A stretch of 64,000 nucleotides of DNA from positions 23,810 to 87,809 of the forward strand of contig JAEWCQ010000029.1 of NCBI GenBank assembly GCA_023390555.1. The letters are read 5' to 3'. Each line of letters opens with the position of its first letter. Within the stretch, counting starts at the first letter, position 1. Below are positions 26,104-34,352 of this stretch, piece after piece. The stretch is from Bacillota bacterium. GTDB taxonomy: Bacteria; Bacillota; Clostridia; Lachnospirales; Lachnospiraceae. The notes under the pieces are model-generated. The model ran no database searches. It worked only from the letters and a program-made list of their open reading frames with translations, and was not told the origin of the DNA. Both the position numbers and the translations under genes were made by a program.

Positions 26104-27255
26104 ATGAAAATACGGGATGGATATACACTTCAGAAAATTGCAGACCAGACATATCTTCTCCCTTATGGTCAGAATATTGCAGAGCACCGGCGCGGAATAC
26201 GGTTAAATGAATCCGGCATTCTGCTGTGGAATGCCCTCCAGCAGGATATGGAAGAAGCATCCCTTTTATCTGCACTCACACAGCATTACAAAAACGAAGT
26301 TTCCGAGCTTCCTGCTCTTCGTGAAGACATACATGCTTTTTTTCGGCAGCTTACCTCTGCCGGTATTCTCTATCAAGAAATTCCCGCGGCAAACAGCGCC
26401 GCACCTTTTTATTTTCAGATCGGCACAGTGACCCTCGGCTTTGACGGTCCAAAACAGTTGATTCATCCTTCGCTTCTCGATTTTTCCTGCGAAGCCCAAA
26501 AAGTGGACCAGCTGATTCGTATTATCCCCGGAACCCCGGCTGCACATACCATCGGAACAATTCTGGTACGTACCGATGAGATCACCATCTGTGCAAATGA
26601 GAAATCTTACTTTTTTCTGTATCCGGATTCCTATGGCATATCCGAATGCCATCTGTCAAAAGACGGCTCGCGAGCGGAATTCTACTGCCGCCTTCCTTTG
26701 ACGGACGACCTTTCCGAAAAACTGTTTCATGCGATACGCTTTACCTTTCTGGTTCGTGCACAGCTGCACGGCCTGTTTGCCCTTCACTCTGCCTCTGTTT
26801 TTTATCGAGGGAAGGCATGGTTGTTCTCCGCAAGTGCGGGCACCGGAAAATCCACGCATGCATTTCTCTGGAACAGCCTGTTCCAGACTCCGATTTTAAA
26901 CGGCGACCTGAACCTGATTGGCTTAAAACAGCAGGAACCGGTTATTTACGGCATTCCCTGGTGTGGTACTTCCGGCATTTATTCGGCAGAGTGCCATTCT
27001 CTCGGCGGTATTACACTGTTAAAACAGCATATGGTAGATGAAATTATGGATATGCAGGAAGACGAGAAGCAGCTCTCGGTGATGCAGCGTATGATTTCTC
27101 CGTCCTGGACACCGGACATGCTGCGGCTAAATCTTGATTTTGCGAAACAGCTTGCAGGAAAGCTGGATATCTACCGCCTCTTCTGCACCAAAGAAGATTC
27201 TGCCGCAATCACAATCAAGCAGGCAATCGACAGCAGTCTGACTCTCCATCAGTAA
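26104..27255 (+). CDS. PqqD-like domain fused to HPr-kinase/PEPCK-like P-loop domain
   Basis: A 383-aa fusion. Residues 1-92 form a PqqD-type winged helix (VRLN-type motif as GIRLNESGILLWNAL), the fold that binds leader peptides in RiPP pathways. Residues 100-383 resemble HPr kinase: the P-loop is FSASAGTGKSTHAF near 243, followed by LNGDLNLIG and GIPWCGTSG. HprK-like kinases in lasso-peptide loci phosphorylate the peptide, but no cyclase gene is seen here. The gene starts with AGGAGG and is followed after 12 bases by an ABC exporter. A role in modifying a peptide or surface polymer carrier is inferred, not shown. Confidence 0.8.
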   Translation: MKIRDGYTLQKIADQTYLLPYGQNIAEHRRGIRLNESGILLWNALQQDMEEASLLSALTQHYKNEVSELPALREDIHAFFRQLTSAGILYQEIPAANSAAPFYFQIGTVTLGFDGPKQLIHPSLLDFSCEAQKVDQLIRIIPGTPAAHTIGTILVRTDEITICANEKSYFFLYPDSYGISECHLSKDGSRAEFYCRLPLTDDLSEKLFHAIRFTFLVRAQLHGLFALHSASVFYRGKAWLFSASAGTGKSTHAFLWNSLFQTPILNGDLNLIGLKQQEPVIYGIPWCGTSGIYSAECHSLGGITLLKQHMVDEIMDMQEDEKQLSVMQRMISPSWTPDMLRLNLDFAKQLAGKLDIYRLFCTKEDSAAITIKQAIDSSLTLHQ

Positions 27256-27267
27256 GGAAAAACGATC

Positions 27268-29037
27268 ATGCATAAGACATTACAACATATTCTGGAAAAA
27301 ATAAAACAGGGCATGCTGCAGGAAATGTGGCTGCAGACAAAATGGATTTACCAGTATGCAAGAAACTACTGGAAATCCATGATTTTCTATACGCTGCTCG
27401 GCCTGACAGGAACGGTCGTTTCCCTAAGTTCGAGCCTTGTGTCCAAGGATCTTGTTGATATTATCACGGGCCATCAGACCACACTTGTGGTGAAGACCTT
27501 CTGTTTATTCATCGGTCTTTCAATCGGCAACATTATCGTAAATCAGATTTCCACCTACGCCTCCAACTGGATCAGCATTAAGGTCGATAATGAGATCAAA
27601 GCAGATGTATTTGAAAAAATGCTGATTACCGACTGGGAATCCATTACGGCCTACCATACCGGTGATCTGCTCACACGATGGACGACTGACGCTTCCACTA
27701 TTTCGGGCGGCATCCTGAACTGGATCCCGAATCTGATCATATACACCGTAAAATTCATCAGCACTTTCGCCGTTGTATTCTACTACGATCCTACTTTTGC
27801 CCTGCTGGCCATGCTCGGAATTCCGGTCAGTATCCTCATGTCACGTACGCTCTTAAACCGGATGCAGAGCAACAACCGGCGCAGTGCTGCCATGAATGCA
27901 AAGATGACGGGCTTTAATCAGGAGGCATTTTCCAATATCCAGACGATCAAGGCATTTGATCTGATCCGCATCTATCACCAGCGGCTCCGGCAGCTGCAGA
28001 CAGAATATCTCACCATGAAAATGGATTTTCAGCGTCTTTCCATGATGACTTCCATTATTATGGCACTGGTCGGCATCGCGGTTTCCTACACCTGCTACGG
28101 CTGGGGAATCTACCGCGTTTGGAGCGGTGCCATCTCCTACGGTACGATGACGATGTTTCTTTCGCTGTCCGGTTCTCTGACCGGGACTTTGAATGCCCTG
28201 ATTTCACTGGTACCGACTGCCATCTCCATTACGACTTCCGCCGGACGACTGATGGACATCCTTGTCATGCCGAAAGAAGACTATTCCGACGCCGATGCGG
28301 TTGATGCATTGTATCAGGACTCCCGCAATTCCGGTATCAGTATTGCGTTCCAGGACATCACTTACGGCTACCGTGGCGGCGGGCAGGTATTTCGTCATGC
28401 TTCATTTGAGGCCCATCCGCACGAAATCGTTGCATTGGTCGGTCCCTCCGGTGAGGGAAAAACCACGATGCTTCGCCTGATTCTTGCACTGCTGCAGCCA
28501 CAGGAAGGGCACAGCTTTGTCTCGGGAAGTTCGGAAAAAGACTGCAGTATTACGCTTTCGCCTGCCACAAGACGTCTGTTCTCTTATGTTCCGCAGGGCA
28601 ATACCATGTTTTCGGGAACCATTGCAGAAAACATGCGCAGTGTCAAACCGGATGCAACGGACGAAGATATCGTAAATACATTAAAGGCAGCCTGTGCCTG
28701 GGACTTTGTGGAGAAACTTCCGGATGGGATTTACAGTCATGTGGGCGAACGCGGCGGCGGATTCTCCGAGGGGCAGTCACAGCGTCTGTCCATCGCAAGG
28801 GCTTTGCTGCGTAAATCCCCTGTATTACTGCTGGATGAGGCAACCTCCGCTCTGGATATCGCCACAGAACGAAAGGTGCTGAAAAATATCATGCTGGATG
28901 AATACCCGCGGACCTGCATCGTCACCACACACCGCCCTACGGTTCTTACGATGTGCAGTAAAGTCTATGCGATACGCAGTCAGCGGTGTGATTTACTGAC
29001 TCCGGAAGAAATCCATGAGATGGAGATCAATTTCTGA
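27268..29037 (+). CDS. ABC exporter (membrane-ATPase fusion) of the PqqD-HprK unit
   Basis: A 589-aa exporter with a 35-residue amphipathic N-terminus, six membrane segments to about residue 330 and a complete ATPase: Walker A GPSGEGKTT, signature FSEGQSQRLSIARALL, Walker B VLLLDEATSALD. There is no N-terminal C39 peptidase domain, so any leader removal would need a separate protease, such as the S26-type protein transcribed divergently. Probably a homodimer. Twelve bases separate it from the PqqD-HprK gene, making a two-gene operon that ends convergently against the nucleotidyltransferase gene. Confidence 0.88.
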   Translation: MHKTLQHILEKIKQGMLQEMWLQTKWIYQYARNYWKSMIFYTLLGLTGTVVSLSSSLVSKDLVDIITGHQTTLVVKTFCLFIGLSIGNIIVNQISTYASNWISIKVDNEIKADVFEKMLITDWESITAYHTGDLLTRWTTDASTISGGILNWIPNLIIYTVKFISTFAVVFYYDPTFALLAMLGIPVSILMSRTLLNRMQSNNRRSAAMNAKMTGFNQEAFSNIQTIKAFDLIRIYHQRLRQLQTEYLTMKMDFQRLSMMTSIIMALVGIAVSYTCYGWGIYRVWSGAISYGTMTMFLSLSGSLTGTLNALISLVPTAISITTSAGRLMDILVMPKEDYSDADAVDALYQDSRNSGISIAFQDITYGYRGGGQVFRHASFEAHPHEIVALVGPSGEGKTTMLRLILALLQPQEGHSFVSGSSEKDCSITLSPATRRLFSYVPQGNTMFSGTIAENMRSVKPDATDEDIVNTLKAACAWDFVEKLPDGIYSHVGERGGGFSEGQSQRLSIARALLRKSPVLLLDEATSALDIATERKVLKNIMLDEYPRTCIVTTHRPTVLTMCSKVYAIRSQRCDLLTPEEIHEMEINF

Positions 29038-29058
29038 GAAAGGGTCATTCCTATCAAG

Positions 29059-30258
29059 TCAAAAGAGTTTCATATGTTTGATGAGACGGCTGCGTTTCCC
29101 TGCTTTCCTTAAAATCTCCGCACTTGAGATATTTCGGATCGTATGATTGTTGTACAAAAACCTGCACAGCGTCGCCAGCCACAAAAAAGGCCAGGTGATC
29201 CCTGCTTTTGCGGCTCTTGGATAATTGAGCCGCATCTGATGATGAAACTCCCGCATATAAGCAAGCATACCGGTATCCCGCATTGCAACCATGCGATTCC
29301 CTTTTGATTTTCCGAACTCCTCTGCCTCAAAGATTTCTTCGATAAATTCTTCGATCACATCATTCCTCACTTCTTTGTCCAAAAGAAATGCCACTCTGTT
29401 TCGTTCCAGACCAAGATACTTCACACAGGCAGCAGTCAGTATGCGGATAAACCCAATCGTACCGCTCTCTGCGGCCATCGTCCGAAACTGCTCTTTTTCT
29501 TTCTGGGCAACATCCCGATTCCAGAACACGACCCAGTCACAGAGATTTTTCAGACCGAATCCAGCCCGCAGAAAGTGCTGCAGCATATGAAGAATCAGAT
29601 AGAATGCATGGTATGCATCCGTTGGTTCTAAGAAATCAATTCCCCAGCAGCGGTTGATGCGCACGTTTTTCTCATAGTCTGGCAAAAGCTGTGACAGATA
29701 TCCGTTGACCTTCTGGCTTTCAAATGGCTCCGCCAGCATCCCGTGCAGTTCCACGGATATTTTCTCATCATTCTCCAGTTCTATATGATGAAGCGTCTTC
29801 TGCTCTTCTTTGATCCGGAATCCGTTCTCCTGCAGAATGCGACAGGCCTTTGCATGCTTTCCGGCATCCGGTACAAGTAGATCCACGTCTCCGGATTTCC
29901 GCAGTTCCGGAACCGGATACAGAGAAGCCGTGGACACGCCCTTGAGTGCAATGACCGCAATCTCATGTTCCGCTAAAAGTTTTGTGATATATTTATTCAG
30001 AAACAACAGCCGGTAGCTTGTCCGTACGGTCTGGCGACTGATCTGCTCGGTCTTTTTCCAAAGTGTACCTTCTAACGCTCTGCATTCCTTCAGAGGCTCG
30101 TATAACAGAGACAGCACCGCATGCTTCTCTGCCATTGCAATCAGTTTCTGCCACTGCGCCTCGGACAGCTCCGATTCCTCCGGAACACGATCTTTTTTAG
30201 TTTCTTTCTGAAGAGCTCTTTCGAGTAATTCCAGAAGCACTTTTTTTTCTTTCTGCAT
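29059..30258 (-). CDS. nucleotidyltransferase-family protein (NTP_transf_5 type)
   Basis: A 399-aa protein with a pol-beta-type nucleotidyltransferase core: ALKG precedes RKSGDVDLLVPD (metal-binding Asp pair near residue 130), and VELHGML supplies the third acidic strand. Members of this family are found in polysaccharide, lasso-peptide and PqqD/HprK gene sets; the acceptor is generally unknown. The ATG at 30258 has GAGGTAGGTAAG upstream, and the flippase stop is five bases before it. A TTG-initiated longer reading (30285) is possible but less likely. Confidence 0.78.
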   Translation of the reverse strand: MQKEKKVLLELLERALQKETKKDRVPEESELSEAQWQKLIAMAEKHAVLSLLYEPLKECRALEGTLWKKTEQISRQTVRTSYRLLFLNKYITKLLAEHEIAVIALKGVSTASLYPVPELRKSGDVDLLVPDAGKHAKACRILQENGFRIKEEQKTLHHIELENDEKISVELHGMLAEPFESQKVNGYLSQLLPDYEKNVRINRCWGIDFLEPTDAYHAFYLILHMLQHFLRAGFGLKNLCDWVVFWNRDVAQKEKEQFRTMAAESGTIGFIRILTAACVKYLGLERNRVAFLLDKEVRNDVIEEFIEEIFEAEEFGKSKGNRMVAMRDTGMLAYMREFHHQMRLNYPRAAKAGITWPFLWLATLCRFLYNNHTIRNISSAEILRKAGKRSRLIKHMKLF

Positions 30259-30262
30259 TCTC

Positions 30263-31798
30263 TTACCTACCTCTTCTTTTTTCAATCAGCTGTCCCAGTT
30301 TTTCGACGAGGAAACGGAACTCGGCCGTTCGGAAATAAAACAGGAAAAACAGTATATTCGGCACAAGCAGACAAACCGGAATCCGCTCTGCCAGTGACAG
30401 CCAGACATTGCCGCTGCTTCTGCGGCACAAAAGATCGGTCAAATACCACGCACCGCCTGTCGTAGCCGTATAAACCAGATATTTTATAAAATAAGACCGG
30501 CTGGATATTTTCAACCGGTATTTATACAGGACATACGGTTCCACCCAAAACGACGTTGCCAGTGTACTGAGAAACGTTCCGATAAATACACCGAGCGTAC
30601 CAAACTCTCTCACCAGAATAAGCGAAAGGATCAGATTCAGCAATGCCCCGATGACCGACTTATACCGGTCATACCAGAACAATCCCAGCGAATCCCGGAA
30701 CACAAGCGTCGCATTTCGCATTCCATTGAGGAAAAAATTGATACACAGTATCAGGACGATATCCCCGGAAAACAGATATCCAGCGCCGAAACTCAGCTCC
30801 ACAAACGGATTCAGCAGCTCATAGAGGCAGATTGCAGAAAATCCGTACATCCATTGCCCCATAAAAAAAGATGCCTCAAATACTTTCCGCACCCGGTTTT
30901 TGTCTTCTGTCACGCCCAGATTGCCGACACTGGCTGTAATCCCCTGAAAAATCTGCGTTAGCAGCTGCCTTACCGACCCGATTACAAGATAATAGTTGGA
31001 GTAGCTCCCGACACTGGAGAGCCCTACAAACGAGGATAAGATCAGATTATCGGTATTATTGATAATCACGTCCCCGGCCCTGTGCATAAACATCGCACGG
31101 ATATTTCGGAATATGGAACTCCTTTCCTCCTGCGGCAGCTGTTCAACGTTTCGGTCCCTCAGATAGGGATACAGCCGGTCTGCTCTTTTGGACAACACAA
31201 TGTTGCAAAGGACGGTCGTCAGAATACTGATCACCAGGAACAGGATAAAATTCCGGGTCAGAATCAATACCGCTATCTGCAGAATATCCTGCAACACCCA
31301 AGACATTGTCTGGTAAAAGGTTCCGATATAAAGCAGCTGATTTGCATCCATCAGTGTTTTCTTATAAATCAGCAGATAGGAACAGACCGTGTTGGCCAGA
31401 TAGAGCAGATAGATGAAACTCAGGTGATCCACGGCCTGATCATCTTTGATCAGGTAGCCCAGAAACGGAATCAGCAATACACCCGCTGCTGCGACCGTAA
31501 CAGCAACGATCCGATACAGCCGCCGATAGAGCCTCATCAGTGACTTCTGTTTTTCAATGTCACCTGCCGCAATTGGTCTGTAGAGTGCGAAAGTGATTGC
31601 CGTACCCATTCCCATTTCGGACAGCGAAAGTACGTTGATGATGTCCAGAAAAAGACCGTTTACACCTACATAGCTTTCGCTTAATGTATGTGTAAACACA
31701 ACACGCAGCACATATCCCATAAAAATGGCAGTGATCCTGGATATCAGTGCAACTGTCGTATTCTGTGCAGAATGTTCTGTCCTGCTCTTTGCAACCAT
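30263..31798 (-). CDS. polysaccharide flippase (Wzx/MOP superfamily)
   Basis: A 511-aa integral membrane protein with 12-14 predicted segments, starting with the polar MVAKSRTEHSAQNTT typical of this group of Firmicutes oligosaccharide flippases. It should move lipid-linked repeat units across the membrane. It follows the Stealth-type gene by 17 bases and precedes the nucleotidyltransferase. GGAG seven bases before the ATG at 31798 fixes the start. Having both this and PelG in one region means that two different glycopolymers, or two steps, are served. Confidence 0.88.
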   Translation of the reverse strand: MVAKSRTEHSAQNTTVALISRITAIFMGYVLRVVFTHTLSESYVGVNGLFLDIINVLSLSEMGMGTAITFALYRPIAAGDIEKQKSLMRLYRRLYRIVAVTVAAAGVLLIPFLGYLIKDDQAVDHLSFIYLLYLANTVCSYLLIYKKTLMDANQLLYIGTFYQTMSWVLQDILQIAVLILTRNFILFLVISILTTVLCNIVLSKRADRLYPYLRDRNVEQLPQEERSSIFRNIRAMFMHRAGDVIINNTDNLILSSFVGLSSVGSYSNYYLVIGSVRQLLTQIFQGITASVGNLGVTEDKNRVRKVFEASFFMGQWMYGFSAICLYELLNPFVELSFGAGYLFSGDIVLILCINFFLNGMRNATLVFRDSLGLFWYDRYKSVIGALLNLILSLILVREFGTLGVFIGTFLSTLATSFWVEPYVLYKYRLKISSRSYFIKYLVYTATTGGAWYLTDLLCRRSSGNVWLSLAERIPVCLLVPNILFFLFYFRTAEFRFLVEKLGQLIEKRRGR

Positions 31799-31815
31799 TC
31801 GCAAGCTCCTCCATG

Positions 31816-32826
31816 TTATCGTTCAAATGATGATTTTTGAGGCAGAATCTGCTGTAATGCCCCGTTTATTTCATGTTTTGCCTTTGCAAAATCAATCGGT
31901 TCTTCGGTATCGTTGATACAGACGATCTTTTTTGCCTGCCGGCTGATCAGCCTGACCAGACGATCATTTCTGTTTTGTATATTAAAATATGCAAAATCTC
32001 CGGTGATGTTTTTGGCGTAGAATTCCCCGCTTAATTTCTGCCATTCCCGCAGCAGATACGGACTGACATCCTCCTGACTGCGGAAGCGGTGACTGCAGGT
32101 GGCCTGCAGCAGTTCTTTTTCTTTTTCCCAGAGACAGCCAAAGGTCTTTTTACAAAAAGGTGCCGGTCCATGAACCGTATAAAATCCGGTATAGAGTGGA
32201 AATGCCAGTTCCAGAAGATTATAGAAAAAATAAAGCGGCGGATATCCGACCTTAAAATAGTTCCCCGGTTGTTGTCTGACGTTTTCTCTCTTCTCAAAGT
32301 ATTTTGCCAATACCAGCGTATTATTCAAAAAGATGTGGGACATGACCGGATTGCGCGGATTCGCCACAACCGGCTGAAATGCAAGCATATCACATGGTCT
32401 GCCGTTTCGAAAAAAATCCTCCTGCCGCAGTCTGTCCAGAATAAAGATATCATCATTGAAGTATACAAACTGCTCTGCCAATCCTTCGATTCGATGCAGA
32501 TTCAGCTCAATCGTATGAGAATTGAATGTCGGCAGAAACTGTTCCGGTATATAATCCGCATGGTTCACCACGTGCAGTTTCGGATGCTCTGTGTTCATCC
32601 ATTCCGGCAGATGTCCCCAGGTAACAAAATGAATCTTTCTGACCCAGGGAACAAACTGCTCCACGCCGCGAAACCAGTATTTCAGGTTGTCCCAGTCCCG
32701 AAACCGGACTTCATCCGCGTCCTCCGCACCGGACGGAAGATATCCTTCTTTTTCTTTCCGCCATCGTTCATCCATGCCGTCCACCCACGGAATCACAAAG
32801 TCTATTTCCTCCCGAATATCAGGCAT
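31816..32826 (-). CDS. Stealth-family sugar-phosphate transferase
   Basis: A 336-aa protein of the Stealth family, which transfers a hexose-1-phosphate to sugar acceptors in capsule synthesis. Conserved region 1 is IDFVIPWVDGMDERW at residues 8-22; region 2 includes FVYFNDDIFILDRL around 118-131; region 3 is near GPAPFCKKTF; region 4 is KKIVCINDTEE near the C-terminus. It is the first gene of the minus-strand unit starting at the palindromic promoter at 32.9 kb. It predicts a phosphodiester-linked polymer. Confidence 0.88.
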   Translation of the reverse strand: MPDIREEIDFVIPWVDGMDERWRKEKEGYLPSGAEDADEVRFRDWDNLKYWFRGVEQFVPWVRKIHFVTWGHLPEWMNTEHPKLHVVNHADYIPEQFLPTFNSHTIELNLHRIEGLAEQFVYFNDDIFILDRLRQEDFFRNGRPCDMLAFQPVVANPRNPVMSHIFLNNTLVLAKYFEKRENVRQQPGNYFKVGYPPLYFFYNLLELAFPLYTGFYTVHGPAPFCKKTFGCLWEKEKELLQATCSHRFRSQEDVSPYLLREWQKLSGEFYAKNITGDFAYFNIQNRNDRLVRLISRQAKKIVCINDTEEPIDFAKAKHEINGALQQILPQKSSFER

Positions 32827-32872
32827 ATAAAAACCTCCTGCAACTTATATTCCTCTTTTCATATATTTTATT

Positions 32873-32905
32873 ATCATAGCATTTTCCCTTTCAAAATGCT
32901 ATAAT
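32873..32905. promoter_or_regulatory. palindromic divergent promoter (Stealth / DUF4832), copy 2
   Basis: Plus strand TGCTATAAT (32897-32905) and minus strand TGCTATGAT (32873-32881) are outward extended -10 boxes in the inverted repeat ATAGCATTTT / AAAATGCTAT. The 33-base layout is the same as at 26021-26053, with the outer half-sites almost identical and the centre different, which argues for conserved protein binding, not recent duplication. Confidence 0.7.
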
Positions 32906-32927
32906 TTCCATAGATTTGGAGGAAACC

Positions 32928-34352
32928 ATGAAAAAAGCCATGTTCAAAAGAGTCCTTCCCCTCGTGTTTGTACTTCTCGCGGGAAGCAGTCTCTATCTCG
33001 CCTATGACCGTTATTACCGGCTGACCTATCAGCCGCTGACTTATACAGAAACCGCTGCACAGCTCTCTAATCCCTATCAGGGCTGGTACCGCATCTACGG
33101 CTATACGCTTTCGGATACGGGAACCATCAATTCCAGTTCCATCGTTACATCTTATCAGAAGGACCCGGACACCAGACTTGCCCTGCTGGAAATCAATCTG
33201 CGCAATTATCCTTTGGGAGCAATCAGTTCCGCAGGTCTCGCCCAGCTTCAAACGATTTTTTCCTCCTGGCAGGACAGCGGAAAACAACTGATCGTACGCT
33301 TCCTGTATGACTGGGATGGAAAAGCGAAACAGACAGAGCCATCCGATCTTAGCATCATCACCGGGCACATGTCTCAGGTTGGTGAAATCGTAAATCAATA
33401 CAAGGACTGCATCTATCTGCTGCAGGGGATCTTTGTCGGAAACTGCGGAGAAATGAACAGTTCTAATTATATGTCAGTGGATTCCATGTGTACGCTGCTC
33501 AGGCAGCTTGCTTCGGTAACCGACAGTTCCATCTTTCTATCGGTCCGCACACCGGCCCATTGGCGTACAATTACGGAATCCTACACTCCGCTGTCTGCGG
33601 ATGATGCATTTACGGGTACGACAGCCTCCCGTCTTGGCCTGTTCAATGACGGCATGCTCGGTTCCGGAAACGATCTTGGGACTTACGGAGATACCTCCTT
33701 ATCCGAAGCGGATTCCTATTCCGACAAGGGTACCCGGGAAGAAGAACTTCAGTTTCAGGATCAACTCTGCAGCTACGTTCCAAACGGCGGTGAAGTCGTG
33801 ATCGACAACAGTTATAACGACCTTGAGAACGCCATCTCCGACCTGTCCCGCATGCATGTCTCCTATCTGGATTACGATTATGACACTTCCGTTTTGAATA
33901 AATGGAAGTCAGCCACTTACACGGGGGACGATGTTTTTGACGGCTCCAGCGGCTATGACTACATCGGCAGCCATCTGGGTTACCGCTATGTGCTGCGGTC
34001 TTCAGCCTGTACGTTTGACACCTGGGAAGATGATACGGCCAGCCTGACACTCGAAATTGAAAATACCGGATTCAGCAGCAGTTACCGTTCGTTTTCCGTT
34101 TCTGTCCTTACGGTCAATACAGAGAGTCAGGAGACATTCGAGACCGCGATCGATACCGACTCCCGGTACTGGGCAAGCCAGAGCAGCGTCAGTCTCTCTC
34201 TCCCGCTCGATGTCCGCAGTTATGCTACCGGCAGCTATGCTGTTTATTTTAAAATTACCGATCCCTCCAGCGGAGAGCAGATCGCGCTTGCAAACAGCCT
34301 GGATCAGTCCGATTACGGATACCGGATTGCATCACTGGAGCTTGCAAAATGA
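32928..34352 (+). CDS. DUF4832-type secreted/membrane-anchored protein
   Basis: A 474-aa protein with an N-terminal signal anchor (residues 8-26, LPLVFVLLAGSSLYLAY), then NPYQGWYRIYGY, a GIFVGNCGEMNSS block, LGLFNDGMLGSGNDLGTYG and HLGYRYVLRSS, all features of DUF4874/DUF4832 proteins, which look like inactive or unassigned TIM-barrel glycosidases with a C-terminal beta domain. It is outside the cytoplasm and could bind or trim the polymer made by neighbours. GGAGG lies five bases before the ATG. It is the only plus-strand gene between 29 and 49 kb. Confidence 0.8.
   Translation: MKKAMFKRVLPLVFVLLAGSSLYLAYDRYYRLTYQPLTYTETAAQLSNPYQGWYRIYGYTLSDTGTINSSSIVTSYQKDPDTRLALLEINLRNYPLGAISSAGLAQLQTIFSSWQDSGKQLIVRFLYDWDGKAKQTEPSDLSIITGHMSQVGEIVNQYKDCIYLLQGIFVGNCGEMNSSNYMSVDSMCTLLRQLASVTDSSIFLSVRTPAHWRTITESYTPLSADDAFTGTTASRLGLFNDGMLGSGNDLGTYGDTSLSEADSYSDKGTREEELQFQDQLCSYVPNGGEVVIDNSYNDLENAISDLSRMHVSYLDYDYDTSVLNKWKSATYTGDDVFDGSSGYDYIGSHLGYRYVLRSSACTFDTWEDDTASLTLEIENTGFSSSYRSFSVSVLTVNTESQETFETAIDTDSRYWASQSSVSLSLPLDVRSYATGSYAVYFKITDPSSGEQIALANSLDQSDYGYRIASLELAK

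Noticed and set aside
21746..32826. Lasso-peptide cluster
   Set aside because: Although PqqD, HprK-like, nucleotidyltransferase and exporter genes are present, there is no asparagine-synthetase-like cyclase, no transglutaminase-like protease and no convincing precursor.
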